Source: an uncultured Bacteroidales bacterium (lineage in GTDB: Bacteria > Bacteroidota > Bacteroidia > Bacteroidales > Muribaculaceae). From it: DNA of 64,000 nt. The notes under the pieces were generated by a model. That model was not told the origin of the DNA. It made no database searches and worked only from the letters and a program-made list of their open reading frames with translations. The translations under genes and the position numbers were made by a program. Below, piece by piece: positions 40,576 to 49,796 of this stretch. How positions within the stretch are numbered: position 1 is the stretch's first letter; the number at the start of each line of letters is the position of its first letter. The DNA is taken from positions 186,001 to 250,000 of the forward strand of contig CACWNQ010000003.1 in NCBI GenBank assembly GCA_902762385.1, written 5' to 3'.

Positions 40576-42249
40576 TTACTTCTCTACTTCCTTCACGCGC
40601 AAGTAGTCACCACTACCCTTCACGATGGTCTCGAAGTAGTCTTGTGTGTAACCACCAAACTTGGGCTGAACTGGATTGCCATAAGGGTTACGCTCAAACT
40701 TGCCGTCTTTCTCCTTCTTGATATTGCCGTCAAGGAATTTCACAAAGAGGTACTTGGCAAGGTCCTGATACTTGCGAGTAGTCTCCTGGGCGCTGTTTAC
40801 GCTATAGTTAGTAAGGAACTCCACTGCATCGGCATTATTATTCTTATAGAGGGCCAGTGCCTTGGCTTCGACCTGTGGCTGCTGGGCTGCAAAAGCATCT
40901 TCAATACCTTGCTGAACACGACGCACGTCGGGGATCATCTGCGAGTAGCGATGGTAGCATTGATTGGCAATAAGGTTGTTAACCCAGAATGCGGCATCGA
41001 AGTCGAAGTTGTAGAGGTCGCCCTTACCCTCACGGTAACTGTCGGGCACCTCGTTAATGCAGCAATACATGGGCACAAACACTGCCGTGTTAGCATCGTC
41101 AACACCAAACCAAATGATACCTCCTACTGGGTCGGGAAGCCAAGAACGCATCTGTGTGCAGAACACGAAACCAGTTTGCTGAGTTGCGATTGCACGCTCA
41201 TGACTATAGGTAACACTGTCGACCTTAAATTCCATTGGGCGATAGCGATAAGGAACTCCAAAGTAGTTCTTTGCGCCTGGGTCTTGAGTCATGTCATAAG
41301 GTGTGCCCTCGAAGTGGTCGCGCATCATGTCCTGCATGTTGCGCACGCTCAGCAAGCGGTCGGGTTTCACATAGAGTGGCATGATTTCGGCGCCTTTCTT
41401 ACCCTCAAGATAAGGCAGGTAGCGGTCCATGCCAGCAGCATACTTATTGAAGAACGCCCATGCACGGGCATCGCAGCCACGCAGGGTGCCATAGTCGGCA
41501 GGGCAGTAAGTGAGCGAGAAGTCGAAGTCCTCATCCTTGCCGTTGAACCAACCCATCTTGCGGGCAAACGACACAACGTCCTTGCTATACATGCAGTTGT
41601 CTTTATCCTTAAATGGAATCTTGTGAATGCGGGCCTGATTAGCGTGAGCCGAGATGCAATCGTCGGGAATGCGAATGGCAACCCACACGGCGCCTTTCTC
41701 CTTGCCGCCCTTACCAATCATCTCGAGCACCCACACTTCGTTAGGGTCACCAACCGAGAACGACTCGCCCTCGCTGCAGTAACCATACTCAGCCACAAGG
41801 TCGGTCATGACCTTAAGGGCCTCGCGGGCAGTCGTTGCGCGCTGCAGGGCAATGTAGATGAGACTACCATAGTCGATTCGGCCAGTCGTGTCTTCACACT
41901 CATGGCGTCCGCCCCAAGTCGACTCAGCAACTGTCACTTGGTGCTCATTGATGTTGCCCACCACTTTATAAGTGTGAGCCACCTCAGGAATCTCACCCAA
42001 ATACTTACCTGTATCCCAGTCAACAATCCTGCGCATGTCACCGGCCTTGTGGTCGGCAGCGGGATAATACTCAAGGAATCCATAGAGTGTGTGAGAATCG
42101 GCAGCATAGGTAATCATCGTTGAGCCGTCGACGGTAGCCTTCTTACCAGCTATCAGATTGGTGCAGGCATGAGACTGAGCGCCCCACCCCATTGCTAGTG
42201 CTGCTGCCATGATGGCACAAGCACGCATCTTAGAAAAAATAGATTTCAT
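40576..42249 (-). CDS. secreted C69 family dipeptidase (Ntn hydrolase)
   Basis: A 557-aa exported peptidase related to Lactobacillus dipeptidase A (PepD). The signal peptide ends at QSHA, which places Cys29 (ACTNLIAGKKA) at the new N-terminus as the Ntn nucleophile. Other family landmarks are GSTMITYAADSH (about 42-53), WGGRHECE (about 112-119) and WFGVDDANTAVFVPMY (about 375-390). It likely trims peptides to amino acids in the periplasm or outside the cell, which would complement the endopeptidases of the array. It lies 76 bp downstream of gldE in the same direction, with no clear promoter in the gap. Confidence 0.88.
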   Translation of the reverse strand: MKSIFSKMRACAIMAAALAMGWGAQSHACTNLIAGKKATVDGSTMITYAADSHTLYGFLEYYPAADHKAGDMRRIVDWDTGKYLGEIPEVAHTYKVVGNINEHQVTVAESTWGGRHECEDTTGRIDYGSLIYIALQRATTAREALKVMTDLVAEYGYCSEGESFSVGDPNEVWVLEMIGKGGKEKGAVWVAIRIPDDCISAHANQARIHKIPFKDKDNCMYSKDVVSFARKMGWFNGKDEDFDFSLTYCPADYGTLRGCDARAWAFFNKYAAGMDRYLPYLEGKKGAEIMPLYVKPDRLLSVRNMQDMMRDHFEGTPYDMTQDPGAKNYFGVPYRYRPMEFKVDSVTYSHERAIATQQTGFVFCTQMRSWLPDPVGGIIWFGVDDANTAVFVPMYCCINEVPDSYREGKGDLYNFDFDAAFWVNNLIANQCYHRYSQMIPDVRRVQQGIEDAFAAQQPQVEAKALALYKNNNADAVEFLTNYSVNSAQETTRKYQDLAKYLFVKFLDGNIKKEKDGKFERNPYGNPVQPKFGGYTQDYFETIVKGSGDYLRVKEVEK

Positions 42250-42325
42250 GAATTTTTCAGGTTTTTATTGTTATTAAAAATTAATCAAAAAAGAATTAAT
42301 GGCATTAAAGCACTTATGCTCAACG

Positions 42326-43675
42326 CTATGAATTAATGTGGACTTTAACCTTAGCAATGCGATATTTTTTTACTTTCAAAACAGTAAAGTCGCATGGGCC
42401 ACATGTGAGTTTCTCCTTCTCATTCAGGAAGTCGCCCTTGATGTTGAGCAATAGTCCAGCAATGCTCTCGGCTTCGTCGCTATATTTAGCAAAATGGCGT
42501 TCCTCAACACCTGTCACGTCGAGAAAATCGGTTATCGAAGTCTTGGCATCAAAGATATAGGTATCCTTGTCTTCCTTGGTGTAGAATTTCTCCTCGGTAT
42601 CGTACTCATCGTCGATGTCACCAACGATTTCCTCGAGCACATCTTCCATGGTGGCAAGTCCTTGCGTACAGCCAAACTCATCAACGACTACAGCCAAGTG
42701 AATCTTCTTCTTGCGGAAGTCCTCAAGAAGGTCGTCAATCATGCGAGATTCAGGCACAAAATACACTGGTCTGAGCAACTTTTGCCACTGGAAGTCATCG
42801 CTACTCTTGTTGATATAAGGCAAAATGTCCTTAGCATAGAGTATGCCTTTAATATTGTCGGGATTATCTTCGTAGACGGGCATTCGTGAATATCCATTCT
42901 CAACGATACAGCGCACCACAGCGGCAAAGCTGTCCTCGATGTCGATGTCAACAATATCAATACGCGGGGTCATAATTTCGCTAACCGTCTTGTCACCAAA
43001 GGTGAGAATACCCTCAAGCCAGTCTTTCTCATCGGGGCTCTTTACATCACTCATTTGCAATGCATTGGTGAGGTCCTCTGTCGATATCTCATCGGCGTGT
43101 TGGTTCACTGCCTTGCGCACAAAACCCATACTCTTGACCATCAAGCGAGAAATTGGGCTGAAAAACATCTGCATTGCCTGCAATGCTGGTGCGACAAAGG
43201 TGGCAAACTTGACATTGTTGTTAGTGGCATAAAGTTTGGGAATAACCTCACCAAAAAGAAGAATCAAGAATGTCAATATAACGGTCTGAATCAAGAAGTT
43301 GGCAATCGTACTATGAAATTCAAACATCTGATTCATTGCATAATTTAGTACTATCACTATCATGATATTCACGAGGTTGTTGCCTATCAAGATAGTGGCA
43401 AGCAAACGCTCGGGTTGCTCCAAAAGGTGCTCTACTCGATTGCGCTTTCGGTCATCTTCAATGCTGTCGATGTCTTTTTTTGTGAGGGAGAAATAGGCTA
43501 TCTCAGAGCCCGAGTTGAACGCTGAGAACATAAGTCCAATAAGTGCTGTTGCTATGGCCAACCAGCTACCCAAATCGGGAGCATTAAATGACATGGCCGA
43601 TGATGAGGTTAACTGCTGCAGCAATAATGCCACATTACTTAAAATACAAGATAAAGGGTCAGGATCCAAAATCAA
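42326..43675 (-). CDS. gldE: gliding-motility-associated protein GldE, CNNM/CBS transporter-like
   Basis: A 449-aa membrane protein of the HlyC/CorC (CNNM) family. It has a DUF21/CNNM membrane domain (about 33-200; GSEIAYFSLTKKDID, TILIGNNLVNI, FGEVIPKLYA). A pair of CBS domains (about 225-345; VSEIMTPRIDIVDI, MIDDLLEDFRKKKIHLAVVVDE in part) and a C-terminal CorC_HlyC domain (about 360-447) follow. The MxxDPDP N-terminus and overall form fit GldE of Bacteroidetes, whose role in gliding or type IX secretion is accessory and poorly defined. It is divergent from porU, which supports the naming. Cation transport cannot be excluded. Confidence 0.82.
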   Translation of the reverse strand: MILDPDPLSCILSNVALLLQQLTSSSAMSFNAPDLGSWLAIATALIGLMFSAFNSGSEIAYFSLTKKDIDSIEDDRKRNRVEHLLEQPERLLATILIGNNLVNIMIVIVLNYAMNQMFEFHSTIANFLIQTVILTFLILLFGEVIPKLYATNNNVKFATFVAPALQAMQMFFSPISRLMVKSMGFVRKAVNQHADEISTEDLTNALQMSDVKSPDEKDWLEGILTFGDKTVSEIMTPRIDIVDIDIEDSFAAVVRCIVENGYSRMPVYEDNPDNIKGILYAKDILPYINKSSDDFQWQKLLRPVYFVPESRMIDDLLEDFRKKKIHLAVVVDEFGCTQGLATMEDVLEEIVGDIDDEYDTEEKFYTKEDKDTYIFDAKTSITDFLDVTGVEERHFAKYSDEAESIAGLLLNIKGDFLNEKEKLTCGPCDFTVLKVKKYRIAKVKVHINS

Positions 43676-43790
43676 AAGTTTTAGTTAAACATTCTTGCCT
43701 GCCAGCACACACATGTGTATCTCTTTCTCAGTGTTTTAATTGTGCTGGTGTGGGCAACTTGTTGCCACACATGTGGTGGCGATTCTATTG

Positions 43791-43820
43791 CAAAGGTAGT
43801 GATATTTTTTAGCCTGACAA
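43791..43820 (-). promoter_or_regulatory. promoter of gldE
   Basis: On the minus strand, TTG (43820-43818), a 19-bp spacer and TACCTTTG (43798-43791). The leader is about 115 nt long and contains a GTGTGG/CCACAC hairpin (43748-43770). Confidence 0.7.
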
Positions 43821-43920
43821 AACTTTTCCTGAAAATTACTTTGCACTCCATAATTTTGGATGCAAAAGATGTCAATAAAAATTCTCTTTTGTGTACTAAT
43901 GAAGCATAATACAATATTTT

Positions 43921-43936
43921 TAACGCGTATACGTTA
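43921..43936. promoter_or_regulatory. candidate operator dyad upstream of porU
   Basis: TAACG (43921-43925) and CGTTA (43932-43936) around CGTATA, 57 bp before the porU ATG and next to an AT-rich -7-like stretch. Confidence 0.35.
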
Positions 43937-43993
43937 TAATTTTAATAAAGGGGATACTGCGCCCTTTTTGAAATAAACTACAACTGATTAACA

Positions 43994-46900
43994 ATGACAG
44001 GAAACTATCATAAATTCATGACTTCTATCACTCAAGCTATGTTACTGGCAATAGTGCTGTTTTCACAAGCTTTGAGTGCCAAAGCATTTGACATGTCGCA
44101 CTACTGCGACACCTCACGACTTGCCACTGGCAAATGGGTAAAGGTGGCAGTGCCTGAGAGCGGCATTTATCAAATAACATCGAGCGATGCCAGCAAGTGG
44201 GGATTCAACGACCTGAGCCGAGTGCGTGTATTCGGCTTTGGAGGCGCACCAATCAACGACACTTTGCGCGTCACCATCCCCGACGACCTGCCACAAGTGC
44301 CAGTGTTGCGCACAGGTGAACGCATCTTGTTCTATGCACAAGGCCCCACCACTTGGAAATGGTCGGTCAACGACCAGCTCTACATTCAACGTCAGCACCC
44401 CTATTCCACTCAGGGCTACTATTTTATTACCGAAGACAGTTCAATTCCCGACCTTACTCCACAACAACTCAACATAACCCCAACAGGCTCTGTGGTAAAC
44501 ACCTTCACCGAGCGCCTGTATCACGAGGAAGAGCTCGTTAACCCCGGCGAGACAGGCAGTGTGCTGCTGGGCGAGGATTTCACAAGTACCAGCACACAAT
44601 CGTTCAAGTTTACTCTTGATGGCCTGATTGACGGGTCCGAAGTGCGTGTGCTCACACGCTTCGGCGCCAAGACCCTGGTGAATGGCAGCAGTATATCATT
44701 CAAGTATAATGGCAACAACATAGCCGGCAGCACCACCATAAAAGGCATAACCGCCAGCGACCCTAACCACTACCATTATAATGTGGCCTCAGCTCTCAAA
44801 ACGTTCAACATGAGTGGCACACGAGAGCTCACCTACTCTGTAATTTACAATCCAGGCGGCACAGTTAACCTGGCTCGACTCGACTATATTACACTTGGCT
44901 ACCTGCGCGCGCTCGACCTCACAGGCAAGAGCAGCCTTGCATTTGGTCTCAAGAGTGATGGCAACACACAATACGAGCTTAGTGGTGCCAGTGCCAGCAC
45001 TCACGTGTGGGATGTTACAAATAGCAGAACCCCACAAGAGATGAGCGTAAGTCTCGATGGCAGCAAGGCTCACTTTAGTCTTGATGGCAAAAGTCGCCGT
45101 GAGATAATAGCATTCAACGAGAGTGGCTCGTTTCCATCACCCACCTTCAGTGCCGATATTGAGAACCAGAGCATACATGGCCGTGAAATCCCCGACATGA
45201 TTATCATTGCCCCCAGCGAATTCATGCCACAGGCACAGCAGCTGGCAGCACTGCACGAGGATATCGACAGCATGCGAGTGCTTGTAGTCGAGCAGACTAA
45301 GGTTTTCAACGAGTTCTCAAGTGGCACTCCTGATGCCTTAGCCTACAGAATGCTATGCAAGTACTTCTATGACCGTGGCACCGATGAACAAGGCCACCAC
45401 CTGGGCTACCTGCTGCTCATGGGAAATGGCTACTGCGACAATCGCCAAATCACTAATGCTGGCAAAGCATTGCGTTATCCCAAACTGCTCGTGTGGGAAA
45501 GCCTCGCCAGTGAGGACGAAATGAAATCCTACACTAGCGACGACTTCTTCGGATATCTTCAGGACAATTCAATAGCCGGTGTCAACGGAAGAATGACGAT
45601 TGCCGTGGGGCGCATCCCTGCCCGCAGCGCCACCGATGCCAGCATTGCAGTGAGCAAGATAATTAAATATGCCACTCAGGCCGACTATGGCAACTGGAAA
45701 AACACAATGCTCAATGTTGCCGACAACGAGGATGATAATGGCAGCAATCACTGGAAACACGGCGAAGACGTAGTGCAGACAGTGCTGGCCAATGGTGGTG
45801 AGAACGTAAACTTTAACCGCATATTTCTCGACAATTTCGAGGAGAAGAGCGACGGTTCAGGTTCCAAGTTTCCTGAAGCCCGCAAAAAAATGTTTAAGGT
45901 TCTCACTGAAGGTACTCTGTGGTGGAACTATTGTGGTCATGGTGGACCCTCAGGATGGACTAACGACGGACTGCTTGTGACAAGTGATGTTGAGAACAAA
46001 CTTTTCTACAGCCACCAACCCATCCTCTTTGCTGCTACATGTGAATTCTCTCGCCACGACGGAACTAGCCCTTCAAGTGGCGAAAACATGTTTTTCAACC
46101 CCAATGGTGGGTGCGTAGCCATGTTCTGCCCACCTCGATTGGTATACATGAGCGACAATCGATTCCTCAATCTCACTGCTGCCCAAAAGATGTACAAGCG
46201 CGACAATAATGGTCAAATTATGCGACTTGGCGACTTACTGGTATATGCTAAGAACAACACCAGCAATGGCCGCGAGAACTCTCTGCGATATCACCTTTAT
46301 GGCGACCCGGCAATGCGTCCTGCAATGCCACAGCTTAAGGCAGTAATCGACAAAATAAACGGAAATGACGTGGACCCAGAGAACATGCCAGTATTTGAGG
46401 CACGACAGACAATGAACATAACAGGGCACATAGAAAACCTTGCAGGATTAAAGCAGACCGATTTCAACGGACTTATAGAAAGCACGCTATATGATTGTGA
46501 AAAGTCAGTATCCTTCATTGGAGCAAACGACATAGTTTATACCTACGAAGAGCGCCAGAACAAATTAGCTCTCATTGTCAACCGTGTGAACAACGGTGAG
46601 TTCTTTTTCAACATCACAATCCCAAGCGAAGTTACTGTCAACTACGACAATTACCGTCCATCGCTCGTGAGCCTATATGCCTACGACCCCGACAAGAAAA
46701 TTGAAGCCACTGGTTCGTGCGACGACTTCTACATCTACGGCTACGACGAAAGCGTAGTAGCCGACACTATAGGTCCCGACATCAGTTACATGGGACTGAA
46801 TAGCAGCAACTTCAAAGACGGCGACAGAGTAAACGAGTCACCATTGTTCATCGCAAGTGTGAGCGACGAGAGTGGCATCAACTTCTCTAACGCGGGTATT

Positions 46901-47431
46901 GGCCACAACATGACTCTAACCCTCGACGGCAACATCACTTATAGTGACGTGAGCAGCTATTACACTGCAATCGAGGCCGAAAAAGGGTCGGCAGGAAACA
47001 TTAACTACGGATTCAGCAACTTGAGCAATGGCCATCACACACTAAAACTCAAGGTTTGGGACGTGTTTAACAACTCAAGCGAGAAGACTATCACTTTCAA
47101 CGTCATGAGTGGACTAAAACCCGAAATCGATGAAATAAAAGCCTTCCCAAATCCTGCAGCAACATCCACTACCTTCCTTGTGACCCACAACCGTCCTGAT
47201 GCTACTGTCACCATCACCATCGAGGTGTTTAACCTCATGGGACAGCGCATGTGGAGCACCACTCAAAGTGGACGCAGCAGCATGTTCTCATCATTCCCTA
47301 TCACGTGGGATCTGAGTGACTATAGCGGTAGCCGCCTGCCTCGTGGCATTTACATGTACCGTGCCACCATCACAACCGATGGTCACCAAGAGAGTACTAA
47401 GACCAAGAAACTGGCTATCACATCAATGTAG
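43994..47431 (+). CDS. porU: type IX secretion system sortase PorU (C25 family)
   Basis: An 1145-aa protein, close to the 1158 aa of Porphyromonas gingivalis PorU. The signal peptide lies near 10-31 (LSAKA|F). The N-terminal beta region (about 32-390; GKWVKVAVPESGIYQ) is followed by the C25 gingipain-type catalytic domain (about 398-770). The dyad is His649 in NYCGHGG and Cys683 in ATCEFSRHD, which matches the position of Cys690 in PorU. A FlgD-like C-terminal domain (about 1045-1145; AFPNPA, WDLSDYSG, GIYMYRATI) follows. PorU cleaves the C-terminal signal of T9SS cargo at the cell surface and attaches the cargo to lipopolysaccharide. It lies divergent from gldE and 82 bp before rex. Confidence 0.88.
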   Translation: MTGNYHKFMTSITQAMLLAIVLFSQALSAKAFDMSHYCDTSRLATGKWVKVAVPESGIYQITSSDASKWGFNDLSRVRVFGFGGAPINDTLRVTIPDDLPQVPVLRTGERILFYAQGPTTWKWSVNDQLYIQRQHPYSTQGYYFITEDSSIPDLTPQQLNITPTGSVVNTFTERLYHEEELVNPGETGSVLLGEDFTSTSTQSFKFTLDGLIDGSEVRVLTRFGAKTLVNGSSISFKYNGNNIAGSTTIKGITASDPNHYHYNVASALKTFNMSGTRELTYSVIYNPGGTVNLARLDYITLGYLRALDLTGKSSLAFGLKSDGNTQYELSGASASTHVWDVTNSRTPQEMSVSLDGSKAHFSLDGKSRREIIAFNESGSFPSPTFSADIENQSIHGREIPDMIIIAPSEFMPQAQQLAALHEDIDSMRVLVVEQTKVFNEFSSGTPDALAYRMLCKYFYDRGTDEQGHHLGYLLLMGNGYCDNRQITNAGKALRYPKLLVWESLASEDEMKSYTSDDFFGYLQDNSIAGVNGRMTIAVGRIPARSATDASIAVSKIIKYATQADYGNWKNTMLNVADNEDDNGSNHWKHGEDVVQTVLANGGENVNFNRIFLDNFEEKSDGSGSKFPEARKKMFKVLTEGTLWWNYCGHGGPSGWTNDGLLVTSDVENKLFYSHQPILFAATCEFSRHDGTSPSSGENMFFNPNGGCVAMFCPPRLVYMSDNRFLNLTAAQKMYKRDNNGQIMRLGDLLVYAKNNTSNGRENSLRYHLYGDPAMRPAMPQLKAVIDKINGNDVDPENMPVFEARQTMNITGHIENLAGLKQTDFNGLIESTLYDCEKSVSFIGANDIVYTYEERQNKLALIVNRVNNGEFFFNITIPSEVTVNYDNYRPSLVSLYAYDPDKKIEATGSCDDFYIYGYDESVVADTIGPDISYMGLNSSNFKDGDRVNESPLFIASVSDESGINFSNAGIGHNMTLTLDGNITYSDVSSYYTAIEAEKGSAGNINYGFSNLSNGHHTLKLKVWDVFNNSSEKTITFNVMSGLKPEIDEIKAFPNPAATSTTFLVTHNRPDATVTITIEVFNLMGQRMWSTTQSGRSSMFSSFPITWDLSDYSGSRLPRGIYMYRATITTDGHQESTKTKKLAITSM

Positions 47432-47477
47432 TTAGCAATAATTACTAATGTAATTTTTCGTATAGAAGATTTTTTAG

Positions 47478-47485
47478 TACATTTG
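47478..47485 (+). promoter_or_regulatory. -7 box of rex
   Basis: TACATTTG, 28 bp before the ATG. No clear -33 TTG is seen. No palindrome of the Rex operator type was found next to it. Confidence 0.5.
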
Positions 47486-47513
47486 CAGTTTTGATAATGC
47501 ATTATTTGAACAA

Positions 47514-48185
47514 ATGAGCGACAATGCCCGACATATCACACGCGACATGCTTCCTGAACCCACGCTCAGGAGGCTGCCTTGGTATTTGGCCTATGTGAAG
47601 ATGCTCGACAGCAAACACGAGGAATACGTGTCGTCGACACAGATTGCAAAGCGACTGAACGTAGATGCATCACAGATTGCTAAGGACTTGTCGTTCCTTA
47701 ACATTAAGGGCAAGACGCGCATAGGATATGAGGTGCACCCTCTTACTAAAGCGTTGACTGAGTTTTTGGGATTCAAGCATCGCCACAATGCGTTTCTTGT
47801 TGGCGCAGGATCGCTAGGCAGCGCCCTGATGCGAGATTTAGGCTTGATGCAGTATGGATTGAACATTGTGGCAGCATTCGACATCAACCCTGCTATCGTA
47901 GGCAAGAATGTTGGCGATATTCCAATTTATGACTTTGCCGAGTTCTCTACACGACAACGCAGCACAGGAGTGTCGATTGCAATTGTAGCCGTCCCATTTG
48001 AAAATGCTCAAGATGTGGCCGATACTCTCGTTGAGAGTAACATCAAAGCCATTTGGAACTTCACGCCTTATCGCATCAAGGTTCCACGCAACATTGTGCT
48101 GCAAAACACATCAATTTATTCCGACCTCGCCCTCATGTACAATCGCATGGAGGCGAGTGCCAACATCAAGAATATCACAAAGTGA
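47514..48185 (+). CDS. rex: redox-sensing transcriptional repressor Rex
   Basis: A 223-aa cytoplasmic repressor. It has an N-terminal winged helix (about 15-85; LPWYLAYVKML, SSTQIAKRLNVDASQIAKDL) and a Rossmann domain (about 90-215). The NAD(H)-binding motif is VGAGSLGSAL (about 96-105), followed by AFDINP at the acidic end of beta-2. Rex senses the NADH/NAD+ ratio and controls fermentation and respiration genes. Its stop codon overlaps the GTG start of the next gene, so the two are translationally coupled. Confidence 0.92.
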   Translation: MSDNARHITRDMLPEPTLRRLPWYLAYVKMLDSKHEEYVSSTQIAKRLNVDASQIAKDLSFLNIKGKTRIGYEVHPLTKALTEFLGFKHRHNAFLVGAGSLGSALMRDLGLMQYGLNIVAAFDINPAIVGKNVGDIPIYDFAEFSTRQRSTGVSIAIVAVPFENAQDVADTLVESNIKAIWNFTPYRIKVPRNIVLQNTSIYSDLALMYNRMEASANIKNITK

Positions 48186-48760
48186 AAATAATAGGCATAA
48201 GCAATGGCAGAGAGCTGCCAAACCAGGTTTACCTGATGGCCGACTCGGCAATAATCAGGAGCAGCAAACCGTTTTTTGTGCCCAACTTCGCTCAGAATTT
48301 TAGTGGAATTGCAGCCATTGTGCTGCACATCGACCGCTTGGGCAAGCACATAGCACCACGGTTTGCACATCGTTATTGTCATTCTGTGTCGCCTGCCATA
48401 AAGGTCAAAGCCTGTGGTTTATCGCTGGCCCAGCCGAGCGAATCGACTTCGGCCCTTTCGAGTAGTTTCGACGGCGGATTGCTTCTAGGCGACGACATGC
48501 CGATAACCGACATCAAAACCATCAACAATGCCAAGGTCACCATCGCTCGCAACGATGAGAACCACACAGCATTGACACTGAACGAGATGGGTATAGACAT
48601 CAGCAATGTGATATCACAACTGAGTGTGTATTTCACGCTCAAAATGGGCGACATGATAGTCGTGGAACTTCAAGGCTGCCAGGCAACAAAACTCACTCCT
48701 GGCGACACGCTTAGAGCATCACTCAATGATGCCGCCCAACTTGTAATAAGAGTAAAATAA
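48182..48760 (+). CDS. FAH-fold protein, probably catalytically inactive
   Basis: A 192-aa protein. The GTG at 48182 overlaps the rex stop codon and gives MKIIGISNG, the usual start of short Bacteroidales fumarylacetoacetate hydrolase (FAH) family proteins. The matches continue with DSAII, KPFFVPNF, DRLGKHIAPRFAHRYC, SSFDGGLLLGDD and GDTL. From what is known of the family, a metal-binding ExE is expected just before the RLGK segment, and here the stretch reads SGIAAIV. The later DFTARD acid is replaced by KVKACG. The Mg-binding acids therefore seem to be gone. A structural or regulatory role is possible. It lies 24 bp before the SUMF1-domain gene. Confidence 0.6.
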   Translation: MKIIGISNGRELPNQVYLMADSAIIRSSKPFFVPNFAQNFSGIAAIVLHIDRLGKHIAPRFAHRYCHSVSPAIKVKACGLSLAQPSESTSALSSSFDGGLLLGDDMPITDIKTINNAKVTIARNDENHTALTLNEMGIDISNVISQLSVYFTLKMGDMIVVELQGCQATKLTPGDTLRASLNDAAQLVIRVK

Positions 48761-48784
48761 AAAGAACTGAATATAACTTAAATA

Positions 48785-49738
48785 ATGAATAAGCTCGCCA
48801 TTTTAATCCCACTGTTGCTGGTTTGCATGTGCTGCTCATTAACCAGTGAGGGACAAAGCAATAGCAGTGCTGCGGCAAAGGCAGCACCCACTGCTGTTGC
48901 CGGCAAGTCACATGGCGAGTCACAATCGTTGCCAGCAACAGCATCGGGTCCAAAGGTAAGCTACGGAAGCCTGTATGATGACCACACTCTCATCATCAAC
49001 ATTGGCGACTACAACTTCCTTATGCAACGTGTCGACAGCGGTGCCTTTAACATGGGGGCAACTGCCGAGCAATGCAGCACCAACCCAGTAGAGCATCCTG
49101 CTCACCAAGTGAATGTGTCAACTTTCTACATTGGTGAGACCGAAGTCACTCAAGACATTTGGATCGCCGTGATGGGAACTAATCCCAGTTTTTTCAGTAG
49201 CAATATGAAACATCCTGTCAATAACATAACATGGGATGACAGCCAGCAGTTTGTAAAACGGCTTAACGCATTATTTGCAAGCAATGGCGACTATAAAGGC
49301 ATCAGTTTCTCATTACCTACCGAGGCCGAATGGGAATTTGCTGCCCGTGGCGGAATCATGAGCAAAGGATATCGCTTTGCTGGCTCAAACAATGAAGGCG
49401 ACGTGGCATGGAACAACTTCAATAGCGAAGGGACCGTTCACCCCGTCAAAGGCAAATTGCCCAATGAATTAGGCATTTACGACATGAATGGCAATGTGTG
49501 GGAATGGTGCATCGACTTGTGGAATCCTAATTTCTATAGTGAGTCACCAAAGAGTAACCCTGTGTGCTTGAACACACAATCTCAATTCAGTAATTACCAC
49601 GTAGCACGAGGCAATGGTGCCAATTCCGACTCTGGAGGCTATATTGCTTGGCGCAATGCTTATCCCATTACCAGCAAGAGTGGTAACATAGGCATGAGAC
49701 TTGTTCTCCACCTCGATGCCAGCCTACAACCAGATTAA
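48785..49738 (+). CDS. secreted SUMF1 / formylglycine-generating-enzyme-like domain protein
   Basis: A 317-aa exported protein. The hydrophobic N-terminus ends in CMCCS, so it may be a lipoprotein, although the lipobox is not canonical. A low-complexity Ser/Ala linker (about 24-65) precedes the SUMF1 domain (about 75-312). Its landmarks are SGAFNMGA, IGETEVTQDIW, PVNNITWDDSQQF, LPTEAEWEFAARGG, GNVWEWC and IGMRLV. The family includes sulfatase-activating enzymes and also non-enzymatic T9SS lipoproteins (GldK/PorK). This protein is shorter than GldK. Lying between porU-rex and the PorU paralogues, it may belong to surface export, but that is inference. Confidence 0.8.
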   Translation: MNKLAILIPLLLVCMCCSLTSEGQSNSSAAAKAAPTAVAGKSHGESQSLPATASGPKVSYGSLYDDHTLIINIGDYNFLMQRVDSGAFNMGATAEQCSTNPVEHPAHQVNVSTFYIGETEVTQDIWIAVMGTNPSFFSSNMKHPVNNITWDDSQQFVKRLNALFASNGDYKGISFSLPTEAEWEFAARGGIMSKGYRFAGSNNEGDVAWNNFNSEGTVHPVKGKLPNELGIYDMNGNVWEWCIDLWNPNFYSESPKSNPVCLNTQSQFSNYHVARGNGANSDSGGYIAWRNAYPITSKSGNIGMRLVLHLDASLQPD

Positions 49739-49796
49739 GGTAAAATAATAAATTAAGATACAAAATAACAAGTAGATAACATATATTTAAAACACT

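Larger units (their letters stand above)
43676..43993. other. divergent gldE-porU intergenic region, 318 bp
   Basis: No gene seen. It holds the gldE promoter and leader hairpin, and near porU a dyad TAACG-N6-CGTTA (43921-43936) followed by TATAATTTTAA. Confidence 0.75.

Noticed and set aside
40516-42123. A 535-codon open frame on the + strand opposite the C69 dipeptidase gene
   Set aside because: It is fully antisense to a clear C69 enzyme and its translation has no family resemblance. It arises from the codon bias of the real gene.
47431-47513. A Rex operator in front of rex (autoregulation)
   Set aside because: No TTGTGA-type palindrome is visible in the 82-bp gap.
48053-48181. Longer start of the FAH-fold gene inside rex
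   Set aside because: The first 43 codons are an out-of-frame reading of rex. The GTG at 48182 gives the family N-terminus and the usual stop-start overlap.
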